From NCBI GenBank assembly GCA_034359265.1, contig CP136893.1, forward strand, positions 46,573,501-46,637,500: DNA of 64,000 nt, in the 5' to 3' direction. The notes below the pieces were generated by a model, which did not search any database, had not been told where the DNA came from, and worked only from the letters and a program-made list of their open reading frames with translations. This stretch comes from Canna indica. Its lineage: Eukaryota > Streptophyta > Magnoliopsida > Zingiberales > Cannaceae. Position numbers and translations under genes: made by a program. Position 1 is the stretch's first letter; each line of letters starts with the position of its first letter. Below, in pieces: positions 45,191 to 55,065 of the stretch.

Positions 45191-45745
45191 TCAAGTTAGT
45201 ACATCTAGAATACTAGAACTTGTGCACATGGATCTCTTTGGTCCTTGTGATGTAGCAAGACAAGGTGAAAAATTATACTGCTATGTATTTGTTGATGATT
45301 TCTCAAGATTTACATGAGTTTTCTTCCTAGCTAAGAAAGATGAAACTTTTGATTTTTTTTAAAAATTTGCTAGGAGAGTTATAAATGAAAAAGGAATTTC
45401 GATTTTGAAAATTAGAAGTGGCAATGGAGGAGAATTTAAAAATGAAAAGCGAATTTTGTGATGAATTAGGTATTGATCATACCTTTTCTTCCCCTACAAC
45501 CCTCAACAAAATGGGGTGGTTGAAAGGAAGAATAGAACCTTACAATAAATGGCTAGGATCATGCTTTGTGAAAATAATTTGCCTAAGTATTTTTGGGCCA
45601 AAGCCATAAATACTTCTTGTTATGTGCTTAATTGTGTTTTGTTAAGACCTAAAATTAAGCAAACACATTTTGAGCTTTGGAATGATAGAATCCCATGTGT
45701 GGGATATTTCGAGTGTTTGGATGCAAATGTTTTATCTTAAACACT
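45191..45745 (+). pseudogene. C1 copia integrase core, degenerate
   Basis: Readings: LVHMDLFGPCDVARQGEKLY (first Asp), YVFVDDFSRFT, then RSGNGGEFKNE where families have SDNGGEF, so the second catalytic Asp is replaced by Gly. NPQQNGVVERKNRTLQ retains the glutamate block in one frame, followed by MARIMLCENNLPKYFWAKAI and ELWNDRIPCVGYFECLDANV. Stops at about 45316, 45360 and 45460 and at least one frameshift. Confidence 0.85.
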
Positions 45746-46003
45746 AAGGAACATCTAGGAAAACTTGACTCTAAACCGATGAGGGTATTTTCCTAGGTTA
45801 TTGTAGAAGTTCTAAAACTTATAGAGCTTATAATCGTAGAACTATGATAGTTGAAGAATCTATGCAAGTCACTTTTGATGAAATTAAATATTCTTCTAGA
45901 AATGTTAAGATTGTGAATGTAGGTGAGGAACTTAAGAAATTGACATTTCAAGACAAGGAAGGAGGTTAAAGATGAAAGCAATGAGGAAACTCTTCAGGAA
46001 GAG
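45746..46003 (+). pseudogene. C1 copia integrase C-terminal region to RT linker
   Basis: Strongly decayed: fragments such as the GYCRSSKTYRAYN-type block (45800-45835) and RNVKIVNVGEELKKL (45900-45940) can be read. Equivalent to 54850-55065 in the other copy. Confidence 0.65.
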
Positions 46004-46976
46004 CCTTCATCTTCAACCTTACCTCAAGTTGAAGAAGAAGAAGAAGAAGAAGAGGAAGCTCTACCACCTCTCGTAAAAGGATACCGATTGATACGAGACC
46101 ACCCAATTGAGCAAGTCATTGGAGAACCAACAACAGGAGTGGTAACGCATTCTAAACTCAAAAATGTTTGTCAATATGTAGCTTTTATATCTCAAGTAGA
46201 GCCTAAAAATATTAAGGAAGCCATAGAAGATGAATTTTGGGTAATTTCCATGCAAGAGGAACTAAATCAATTTATTAGGAATGATGTTTGGGATTTAGTA
46301 CCTAGACCTAGTGGACAAACCGTAATTGGGACTAAATGGGTGTTTAGAAATAAGTTAGATGAAGGAGGTTTAGTCATTAGAAACAAAGCTAGGTTAGTGG
46401 CCCAAGGGTATAATCAAGAGGAAGGAATATATTACAATGAAACTTATGCTCCCATAGCTAGATTAGAAGCAATTCGCATGCTTTTAGCTTATGCAAGTTT
46501 TAAAAGTTTTAAACTTTTTCAAATGGATGTCAAAATTTCATTTTTGAATGGTTTTATTGATGAAGAAATTTATATTGAGCAACCCCCCCCCCCCGGTTTT
46601 GAAAGTTTTGAGTTTTCAAACCATATTTTTAAACTTAAAAAGACTTTGTACTATTTAAAACAAGCCCCTAGGGCTTGGTATGAAAGGTTTTCCACCTTTT
46701 TGATTGATCAAGTTTTTAGCATTGGAAAATCCGATGTCTCTCTTTTTATTAAAAATAATAAAAATAATATTTTGCTTGTGCAAATTTATGTGGATGACAT
46801 TATATTTGGTGCTACTAATGAATAACTTTATGAGTGGTTTGCAAAGTGCATGAAAGAGTTTAAGATGAGCATGATGGGAGAACTCTCCTTCATGCTTGGT
46901 CACCAAATCAAGCAAATCAACAAAGGGATCTTCATAAATCAAGCCAAGTACACAAAGGAGCTCATCAAAAGATTTG
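46004..46976 (+). pseudogene. C1 copia reverse transcriptase, nearly complete
   Basis: A Glu-rich linker from a GAA microsatellite (46030-46054) precedes GYRLIRDHPIEQVIGEPTTG. The 245-codon ORF 46088-46825 contains EEFW-type helix, WDLVPRPSGQTVIGTKWVF, KARLVAQGYNQEEGIYYNET, FAPIARLEAIR-like block, FQMDVKISFLNG (usually KTAFLNG), LKQAPRAWYERF and the catalytic QIYVDDIIFGATNE with YVDD intact. A stop at 46823 ends the ORF. The last part (…EWFAKCMKEFKMSMMGELSFM) follows with a 3-base deletion and leads into RNase H at 46978. A run of 12 C encodes prolines at 46583. Confidence 0.93.
46030..46054 (+). repeat. GAA trinucleotide microsatellite in coding linker
   Basis: About eight GAA repeats encode a glutamate run between integrase and RT. 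The second C1 copy has a shorter run at 58329-58347. Confidence 0.85.
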
Positions 46977-47733
46977 GATGAATGAAGCCAAGATAGCTTC
47001 TACACCAATGAGCACATCCATTAAGCTTGATAAAGATGAAGATGGTGTAAAGGTAGATGAAAAACGATATCGAGGTATGATCGGTAGCCTTCTTTATTTA
47101 GCTGCAAGTAGACCCGATATCATGCTTAGTGTTTGTGCATGTGCTAGGTTTCAATCTTGTCCTAAAATTTGTCACTTAAGTGCGGTCAAACACATATTGA
47201 GATATTTGAAAGGCATGGTTGAATTAGGATTATAGTATCCATGTAATGCATCTTTCGATTTAATTAGTTTTTTGGATGCCGATTTTGCCGGGTGTAAAGT
47301 AGATAAAAAAAGTACTAGTAGGTGTTGTTAATTCCTAGGGATGAGTCTTGTTTCTTGGTTTTCAAAAAAACAAAACTCGGTTGTACTTTCAACTATCGAA
47401 GCGGAATACATCGCCGTGGCTAGTTGTTGTGCACAAGTCCTTTGGATGAAGCAAACAATTTTAAACTATGGACTTAGATATTCATTTATACCTATACATT
47501 GTGACAACACCAGTGCAATCAACTTGACTAAAAATCCGATTTTACACTCTATGACCAAACACATTGATCTAAGGCACAATTTTCTTAGAGATAATGTAGC
47601 TAAGGGTAATATATCCGTAGAATTCGTATCCACCGATAAACAACTTGTGGATATATATACAAAACCCTTGAATGATGAGAGTTTCACAAATCAAAGGATG
47701 CAATTAGGAATTTGTACTTTGTCGAATGCTTAA
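46977..47733 (+). pseudogene. C1 copia RNase H
   Basis: Degrades RNA in the RNA-DNA hybrid. Reads STPMSTSIKLDKDEDG, YRGMIGSLLYLAASRPDIML, VKHILRYLKGMVELGL, a stop at 47233, SFLDADFAGCKVDKKSTS (catalytic Asp block), a stop at 47327, VSWFSKKQNSVVLSTIEAEY (catalytic Glu), HCDNTSAINLTKNP (DN block), HIDLRHNFLRDNV and VDIYTKPLNDESF. Only two stops in about 250 codons. The reading ends LGICTLSNA, then a stop and the 3' non-coding region. There is no third ORF in this family. Confidence 0.92.
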
Positions 47734-48149
47734 GTTTTCAAAATTTGCATGTCTTTTGAAAAAATTGCATATTATATGGTAGCATCAAACTTATGTAATG
47801 CCTTGTAGTAGGGCTTTGCAACTTATCGATGTTAGCCTTCTATAGGCTTACATTAGTAGGAAGGACTATAGTGGAAGATGATACTTGGCTTTATTGTTTT
47901 CTCGGATTTCTTGATAAACTCATTAATAGTACCTTGATTTTTTCCATTTTTGATTGATGTCAAAAGGGGGAGAAAAGACAAGGTCACATTCGTTTTATGA
48001 TGCATATGGATAGGGGGAGCTATAAGTTCGATATGCATGTTGATAGGGGGAGTATAGGTTAACTTATGTTTAGTAATCTATATGGCTTATCAAAACTCAC
48101 AAATGTACACTTTAAAGTAGATAAATTTCATGTTTTGTTTGTCATCATC
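47734..48149 (+). mobile_element. C1 3' non-coding region with several polypurine tracts
   Basis: Purine tracts AAAAGGGGGAGAAAAG (about 47962), GATAGGGGGAG (48010 and 48041) lie upstream of the final tract. The same series, with nearly the same words (tgcatatggatagggggag, gatatgcatgttgatag), is in C2 at 35545-35650, showing C1 and C2 are related. SIRE-type elements are known for multiple tracts. Confidence 0.8.
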
Positions 48150-48163
48150 AAAAATGGGGAGAT
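48150..48163 (+). promoter_or_regulatory. polypurine tract of C1 element
   Basis: AAAAATGGGGAGAT immediately before the LTR start TGTTGGCCC. One T interrupts the purines. Confidence 0.85.
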
Positions 48164-48663
48164 TGTTGGCCCAAGGGTTGCCCCTAGGCTTCGATTTCTA
48201 TTTTGATGATAACAAACATGAAACTAATGTATTTATGAAGTTTTCAGTTCAGGTAGAGGTTACGATACACGCGCAAAGTTTGTTCAGATAAATACAAAAA
48301 ATCAGCAAAAATGGCTCTGAAAATGAGCGAGAAGAAAATCTAGAGTTAGAATTAGATTTTATGTAATATGACTCCAGGAATATATTCCAAGCCTAATTGT
48401 AATAATATCCAAGTCAAAACTTAGTAACGGAACTCGGAAATGAAGCGCGCAAGAAGGCTAGAGAAAATAGCCTCAGCCCTGGTTTAGTCGACCGAATGAG
48501 GCCAAAAACTGCAGCAGCCAATTCGGTTGACCGGTCGGTCGACCGAATATGGCCCGAAAATGGCAGAACGTCTTCGATCGCTCAGCGGTCGACCGACGAT
48601 CAACTAGCAAGCGATCGGGCGTCCCCAAAGGGTAGAAAAATGCCGATTGGGTGGAGCTGCCGA

Positions 48664-48688
48664 GTGAGGGGTTATAAATACCCCTCAC
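48664..48688 (+). promoter_or_regulatory. LTR TATA box in perfect inverted repeat
   Basis: GTGAGGGGT and ACCCCTCAC flank TATAAAT exactly. Same design as 4374-4398. Confidence 0.75.
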
Positions 48689-49316
48689 CAACCTCTCTTG
48701 AACTCTCTGAACCTGTCTTTAAAGCTTCCTAATTGTGATTTGAGCCTTCTAAGCTTGATTTGCTCGTGCTTGCTTCACCGATCGATGATTCCTCTCAAGT
48801 GCTCGTCTTCCCTCAACTTCGGCTTCAATTCAATCTCACCATCTTGTGGAGTTAGAGGCATTGAAGGCTTTGGAAGGAGCTCTTTGTTGTGGTCTACTTT
48901 TTAGCTCCTTTTGTTGTAATTTTTACTTATTATTGAACTTGCTTTTCATTATTAGCTTACTAGGTGTGCTAGGTTAAACACCTTAGGGTTTCCTTTGTAG
49001 AATTATTTTGCCTAGGTGAATAGGTTTGAGGCATTCTCAAAGGGTTGAGAAGCGAGTCCTCGATTGTATTCAGAGGGAAACACATAGTCTACAAAGGATT
49101 TGGTTAGAAATCCTTGGTATGGAGCTAAGGTAGTGGAGTAGGCGGTTGGCAGTACCACTATAATTATTCGTGTTTGCATTGCTTTGTTTGATTGTTGTTA
49201 ATTTCCATTATTACTCGTCAAGCATCGTAAACTAGTAGCACGTCGCCTTGGTTGCATTCGAAATCAAATCAAAATGAAACCATATTTAACATAGTTTTAA
49301 CCCAACACTATTCAAA

Positions 49317-49338
49317 CCCCCCCCCCCCCCCCCCCCCC
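49317..49338. repeat. homopolymer of 22 C
   Basis: An expansion of the C-run conserved near the 3' end of C1 and C2 LTRs (six to nine C elsewhere). Confidence 0.85.
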
Positions 49339-49366
49339 GCCTTCTAGTGTGGCTATTTGAACAGCA

Positions 49367-49560
49367 ACCTAGTCCTTTGAAAGATTGAGCCGCAAAGAAA
49401 ACTAGCCCGAGAAGGCAAGATCACTCCGAACTGGGAAGACCCTTATCAAATCAGATAGGTTATCGGGAAGGGTGCCTACAAAATAGCTGAACTCTTTGGG
49501 CGAGAACTCCCACGACTAGAACACTCCCTATGGGCCTACTACAGCTAAAGTCTCACCCCT
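49367..49560 (+). pseudogene. G2 gypsy integrase C-terminus (continuation)
   Basis: Continues the reading interrupted at 44230: a (GD)LVL block, then REGKITPNWEDPYQIR, VIGKGAYKIAELFGRELPRL and HSLWAYYS with a stop. This is the usual end of Tat-type polyproteins (…PNWEGPYxI…GxYxLxxxxGxxLPxxWNxxxLRxYY). It proves that 41763-44230 and this part belong to one gene split by C1. Confidence 0.85.
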
Positions 49561-50796
49561 AAATTACAACAAGGCTGGAGTACTCTTTTCCTTACTTGAC
49601 GGTTTTTCCCACTGCATTTTCCCCATGGAAGATTTTAATGAGGCCCTGCCATGTGTAAGTCGAGTATAACTCTCCATGGGATATGATGTGTCTTCATAAT
49701 ATCTTACAATAAAAGTTATTCCTTCTATTTCTGCACATATCTTTTGTGTCTAACATCCCCTGCAGTCATTACATACTTTGTAGAAGGAAGCCACAAGGTC
49801 TCACAGGTGGTCCTTGACCCACGTGACGCGCCATCCCTCTTCGGCCAATCCTCCCTTGGCACTATCAAACACCCAAGGCGATCAAAACTCGATCCCCACT
49901 AGTCTAAACATGAACTCAACACCGCACACGACCAGATCTAGCTCGCCAGCCTCAATGCCTATTCTGGGCTTCTACACTCTCGGCCCAAAATATAGCCTCC
50001 AGCTCAGCCCGACACGCTCTCAGCGAGCAACGTGACCCCATGCACGCCTCTCGCGAGCTCAGTCTTCACCGAGTCTGGTCCTCGGCCATAAACGTGGCCT
50101 CCAGCTCATCCCGACATGCTCTTAACGAGCAACATAGCCCCAAGCGCACCTCTCATGAGCACGGTCTTCACCAAGTCTGGTCCTCGGCCCTAAACATGGC
50201 CTCTGGCTCAAGACGACACGCTCTCAACGAGCAACATGACCCCAATCGCGCCTCTCGCGAACTCGGTCTTCACCAAGTCTAGTCCCCGACCCAAAACATG
50301 GCCTCCGTCTTAGCTTGACATACTCTCAGCGAACAACATAATCCTAGCGCCTGGATCATGACAATACCAAATAGGTAAAACCACAATTCAAATGCTACAC
50401 TAGTCTAAACATACAGGGAACAACCTTTTATTCAAAAGGGAAGATATCTCTTTTATTTCACAAAACCCCACAAAATGTAATAGTTACACTTACAAACCCA
50501 CAGAGGGCTATTCAAAGAAATAAATGCTTTCAAACATAGCATCCACTTGGAGAGCATATCGGAAACATGGCCGCCGACCAAGCTGAGCAAAAAAGAAGTT
50601 TCGACCTAGGGTCTTGCTACCAGGATTCAACGGTATGTGCAAACTGGGTCAGGGAAAGCTCCTGCAACCTAGGAGTTGGAAGGATAGGCAGAGAAGGAAT
50701 TCAAAGTGACAGCGGGCAAAGCTAAGAACCACTGACAAAAGTTCTAAGACGGAACGGTGTTTCCAAAAAACCATGGAAACAAGCTCCGTCCTCGCC
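49561..50796 (+). mobile_element. G2 3' untranslated region with tandem repeats
   Basis: Begins with 'tgtactcttttcc'-like wording and 'ggtttttcccactgcattttcc…aatgaggc', the conserved phrase after pol in Tat elements. Then comes a 102-bp tandem array (49981-50350). The last part (50360-50796) is unremarkable. Tandem arrays in the 3' region are an established feature of Tat/Ogre-type elements. Confidence 0.75.
49981..50350 (+). repeat. 102-bp tandem repeat, about 3.6 units, in-frame 34-residue periodicity
   Basis: Unit starts (cggcc…gcctcc) are at 49981, 50083, 50185 and 50287, exactly 102 apart. As 102 is divisible by three the plus frame stays open over two and a half units (50040-50282), giving a 34-residue repeat with RHALNEQH and LHQVWSSALNMAS. 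Whether it is translated is unknown. Units differ by roughly 15-20 percent, with more decay in the last. Confidence 0.88.
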
Positions 50797-50801
50797 GTAA
50801 G

Positions 50802-52083
50802 TGTTGGCCCAAGGGTTATCCCTAGGCCTTAATCTCTATTTTGATGACAACAAACATGTATTTAATATATTTGTGAAGTTTTGACTTCAGGTTGATGTTA
50901 CGATACATGCACGAAGTTCGTTTGGAGAAATACAAGAACTGGCAAAAATGGCTTCGAAAATAAGCAAGTAGAAAATCTAGAGTTAGGATTAGATTTTTTG
51001 TAATATATCTCTAGGAATTCATCCCAAGCTAATTTGTAATGTTATCCAAGTCAAAAGTAGCCAATTCGAAAATGAAGCGCGCAGGAAGATTGCTGAAAAA
51101 ATAGCCTCAGCCTAGATTCGGTCGACCGGTCGATCGATCGAACGAGGCCCAAAATTAGTAGTAGCCAATTCGGTTGATCAGTCAGTGAACCGAATATGGC
51201 CTGAAAGTAGTAGAACGTCATTTGTTGCTCAGCGATCGATTAGTCGGCCGATCGACGATCGATCGACAAGCGATCGAGCATCCCCCAATGGGCAGAAAAA
51301 TGCACATTGGGAGGAGCTGCCTAGTGAGGGGTTATAAATATCCCTCGACCGACCGACGATCGACAGACAAGTGACAGGGCATCCCCCAACGGGCAGAAAA
51401 ATGCACGTTGGGAGGAGCTGCCGAGTGAGGGGTTATAAATACCCCTCACCAACCTCTCTTAATGGTTTCTAAGGGTCATTAGTGCATTCCAAAGAGATAT
51501 TTAAGCATTCAAAGATCAATTTGCGCTCACTTGCTTTGCCGATAGCTTCATCTTCCTCAAGCGATCTTCACATCACAATTTGAGCTCACCATCTTGAAGA
51601 GTTGGAGACTTGGAAGGCTTTGGAAGGAGCTCACACTTGTCGTTTCATTTTTAGCTCCTTTTTGTTATTTTTTTCATCGTTCTTTAGTTGTAATTGTCAT
51701 TGTTAGCATGCTAGGTTTGCTAGTGTAAACAATTAGGATTTGCTTTGTAGAATTGTGTTTTGCCTAGGTGAATAGATTCGCAGCATTCTCAAAGGGTTGA
51801 GAAGAAAGGCTTCGGATGTATTCAAAGGGAAACACATAGTCTATAAAGTGTTGGTTAGAAATCCTTGGTGTGGAGCCAAGGTAGTGGAGTAGGCGGTTAG
51901 CCAAACTACTCTAATTGCTTGTGTTTGCATTGTGTTGCTCATTTGATATACCTTGCTATTTATACTTGTCAAGCATTGTAATTTAGTTGCATGATTAATT
52001 TGATTGTGTTAGAAATCGAATAGAAGTTAAAATTCACCCAACACTATTCAACCTCCCCTTCTAGGTTGGGTATTTGATCAACA
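50802..52083 (+). mobile_element. C1 copia 5' LTR of second element
   Basis: Starts TGTTGGCCCAAGGGTTATCCC after GTAAG and ends TATTTGATCAACA, next to a PBS. 1282 bp. The promoter segment is duplicated (101-bp unit). TCGACCGA-rich segment 51117-51270. The 3' LTR of this element is missing, so only the left flank of the target site is known. Confidence 0.92.
51246..51449 (+). repeat. 101-bp tandem duplication of the LTR promoter
   Basis: Both units contain 'catcccccaa.gggcagaaaaatgcac.ttgggaggagctgcc' and then the TATA segment; the first TATA is at about 51332 and the second at about 51433. The second unit keeps the perfect inverted repeat (51425-51449). In the first, the right arm is cut after TATCCCTC. 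The other C1 LTRs have one unit. Confidence 0.88.
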
Positions 52084-52085
52084 TT

Positions 52086-52101
52086 TGGTATCAGAGCAAG
52101 G
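52086..52101 (+). promoter_or_regulatory. primer binding site of second C1 element
   Basis: TGGTATCAGAGCAAGG, complementary to initiator methionine tRNA, two bases after the LTR. Confidence 0.93.
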
Positions 52102-52140
52102 TCATAGGATTAGATTTAACCATCTACCCTATAATCTAGA

Positions 52141-53731
52141 ATGTCTAGTGAAATCCAACTAGTTCAAGGATCCTCTACTCATACTCCACCATTGTTCGAT
52201 GGAAACAACTATGCGTATTAGAAGATACGCATGAATGGCTTCCTTCAATCACTAGGCATGGATGTATGGAGAATGAATCAAGTAGAGTATAAGCAACCAA
52301 CTAAAGATATGGATGAGTCCGATCAAGAAGAAATTAAACTCCTTAATACAAATGCAAAGATCGTCAATGCACTAATAGGATTTCCACTTGTAAGTCGGCA
52401 TATGAACTTTGGAAAGTCTTTGAGACTACACATGAAGGGACTTCACAAGTTAAGGAATCTAAGATAAATAAACTCTTACATGATTATGAAATATTCAAAA
52501 TGTTATCACATGAATCTATTGATGCCATGTATGCTCGCTTTCAAAATATTACAAATGGATTAGCTAACCTTGGAAGAGACATAAGGGAAGAGGAGAAGGT
52601 AAGGAAGCTCCTTCATTCCCTTCCAAAAGCATAGGAGCCCAAGGTCATCGCAATCATGGAAGCAAAGGATATGAGCACCTTAAAGATCACCGAGCTCATT
52701 GGGTCTCTCATGACACATGGGACCCTTATGAAGCAATACAAGGAGGAAGATGCCCCCAAAAGCAAGAATATTGCCTTAAAAGGATCACACCGGGTTGATG
52801 AACCTTCATCATCCAAGGAGGAGACAGATGGATTCATGAGCTTCATGAGAGGCGGCATGAGAAAGGGAAAAGGAGGCTACACATATTTCAATTACAACAA
52901 AATCGGGCACCTAAGGAAGGATTGCCCACTTCTCAAGATGGCTTCTACCTCCAACCCTCACAAGAAAGACAAATACAAGAAGAAGAAGAAGGCGATGAGG
53001 CCTCTTGCGATGAGAGCGAATCTTCGTCAAGTGAAGAAGACTCCAAAAGTGAGAAGGCAAATCTTTGCCTCATGGCAAATGACAACGAGGTAAAATTTAT
53101 TTTTGGCGAGCTTTCATTTATGCAAGAAGAACTAGAAAATGAATTTGATCAAATGCATGATGAATTCAATACTATTAGAAAGAAATTTAAAGAACTTAAA
53201 AAGGATAATAAATCTTTAGAAATTGAAAATGACAACTTGTTACTTTCGTGCTATGCATTGAGGAAAGAAGTGCAAATTCTTAAGGAAGAAAAGCAGTCCT
53301 TAGATGATGCCAAGAAAAACCTAGAAAATGAAAATGAAAAATTAGAAAATGAGAACAAGTTCCTAAGTGATCAAGTACAGCACTTGAATGATAGCATGCT
53401 TAACTTAAAAAAGAAATTATTCATGCTAAGTGAGAAAACGACAACCTTACAAAATACCATGCCTAAGGTTGTAAATGCTAGAAAATCATCAAAAAATCAG
53501 ACTCATGCACACTCTCATGTTCACACACATAGCACTAGAAAGTTTATTGGAAGTTGTTTTTCATGTGATGTGTATGGTTATATGGCTAGAGATTGTGCTC
53601 TTAGGAGGAACTCCAATGCTAGATTTACTTGGGTTCCTAAGATGACTAACACTCAAGGACCCAAGAAGATTTGGGTACCTAAAGTTGCATTCTCTTCTTT
53701 TGTAGATGGAGAACCGTCCTCAAGCAAATAG
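52141..53731 (+). pseudogene. C1 copia gag, degenerate
   Basis: ATG at 52141: MSSEIQLVQGSS, then PPLFDGNNYAY, a stop, KIRMNGFLQSLGMDVW. A frameshift near 52390 leads to LHDYEIFKMLSHESIDAMYA and GREEKVRKLLHSLPKA, a stop, then KITELIGSLMTHG. The first zinc knuckle has lost its cysteines (YFNYNKIGHLRKDC). A frame change near 52930 leads to an acidic stretch and a long Glu/Lys/Leu-rich coiled coil (53100-53450). The second knuckle reads CFSCDVYGYMARDC, with its His replaced by Tyr. Ends TWVPKMTNTQGPKKIWVPK. The ORF 52922-53731 is open for 269 codons. Confidence 0.9.
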
Positions 53732-54296
53732 GAGCACATGGATCTTGGATAGCGGTTGCTCAAAATATATGACCGGTGATATCAATCTCTTTGCAACCTT
53801 ATCGAGTAAGGATGGTGGACATGTGACATTTGGAGACAATGCCAAAGGTAAGATTGTTGGCATTGGTGATATAGGTATACTCCCCTATCCATGTATTAAA
53901 AATATTTTAGTAGTTGATGGGTTAAAGCATAACTTGATTCGCATATCTCAATTATGTGATAATGGGTATGTAGTCATTTTCGAAGCATCTAAATGCATCA
54001 TTAGAAGTGCACCATCTAATGATATTGTGTTTATTGGAAATAGGCAAGAAAATATTTACACACTAGTTTTAAATATTTTGCCTAATCCTCATGTTAGATG
54101 CTTAGTTGTCATGGAAAATGATTCTTGGTTGTGGCATAGAAGGCTAGGTCATGCTAGAATGAGCCTCATCCAAGAAATATCTAAAAATGACTTAGTTAAA
54201 GGAATACCTAAGATAAAATTTGAAAAAAAAACAAACTTTGTGATGCATGTCAACATGGAAAACAAGGTAAGTCTTCATTTCATACAATTAATCTAG
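53706..54296 (+). pseudogene. C1 copia protease and GAG-pre-integrase
   Basis: ORF of 196 codons. TWILDSGCSKYMTGD carries the aspartic protease site D-S-G. VTFGDNAKGKIVGIGDIGIL and KHNLIRISQLCDNGYVVIF follow, then LWHRRLGHARMSLIQEISKN, the zinc-binding start of integrase, followed by a damaged C-x-x-C segment. The frame is lost at about 54290. Compared with the first C1 copy this one retains the catalytic aspartate. Confidence 0.9.
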
Positions 54297-55065
54297 AACA
54301 CTTGAACTTGTGCACATGGATCTTTCTGGTCCTTGTGATGTGGCTAGTCTAGGTGAAAAGTTATATTGTTATGTTTTGGTTGATGATTTCTCGATATTTA
54401 CATGGGTTTTCTTCCAAAATAAGAAAATGAAACTTTTGATTTCTTTAAAAAAATTGCTAGGAGGGTTATAAATGAAAAAGTATATTCAATTTCGAAAATT
54501 AGAAGTCATAATGGAGAAGTCAAAATGAAAAGTTTTCTGAATTTTGTGATGAATTGGGTATTGAGCATACCTTTTCTTCCCCTAAAACCCTCAACAAAAT
54601 GGGGTAGTTGAAAGGAAGAATAGAACCTTACAAGAGATGGCTAGGACCATGTTTTGTGAAAATAATTTGCCTAAGTATTTTTGGGCCGAAGCCAAAAATA
54701 CTTCTTGTTATGTACTTAATCGTATTTTATTAAGACCTAAAATCAAGAAATCACCTTTTGAGCTTTGGAATGATAGAACCCCAAGTGCGGGATATTTTCA
54801 TATTTTTTGATGTAAAGTTTTATTTTAGACACTAAGGAGCATTTAGGAAAATATGATTCTAAATCCAATAAAGGTATTTTCCTTGGTTACTCTAATAGTT
54901 CTAAGGCCTATAGTTTTTATAATCGTAGAACTTATGATTGTTGAAGAATCTATGCATGTTACTTTTGATGAAACTAATGAGTCTTCTAGAAATGTTAAGA
55001 TTATGAATGTAGGTGAGGAACTTGAGGAACTAACATTTCATGACAAGAAGGTTGAAGATGAAAAC
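54297..55065 (+). pseudogene. C1 copia integrase core and C-terminal region, degenerate
   Basis: Fragments: LELVHMDLSGPCDVASLGEK, VLVDDFSIFTWVF, a damaged second block, NGG and HNGE-type remnants, FCDELGIEHTFSSP, then a frame with RIEPYKRWLGPCFV. Several stops and frameshifts. 54853-55080 reads the linker region NESSRNVKIMNVGEELEEL. At 55065 the gene is interrupted by a G1 solo LTR with TSD AAAAC and continues at 58273. Confidence 0.82.

Larger units (their letters stand above)
48164..49366 (+). mobile_element. C1 copia 3' LTR
   Basis: Starts TGTTGGCCCAAGGGTTGCCCC and ends TATTTGAACAGCA. 1203 bp. TATA box in a perfect inverted repeat at 48664-48688; TCGACCGA-rich segment 48485-48605; C-run of 22 at 49317-49338 in the block that usually has six or seven C. 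Followed by ACCTA and the continuation of G2 integrase, so the whole C1 element (44236-49366) is an insertion in G2. ORFs 48473-48904 lie within the LTR. Confidence 0.93.

Noticed and set aside
49814..50282. A host gene with internal repeats
   Set aside because: Lies between the end of G2 pol and its LTR, in the place of known Tat/Ogre tandem arrays; kept as a repeat and a finding only.
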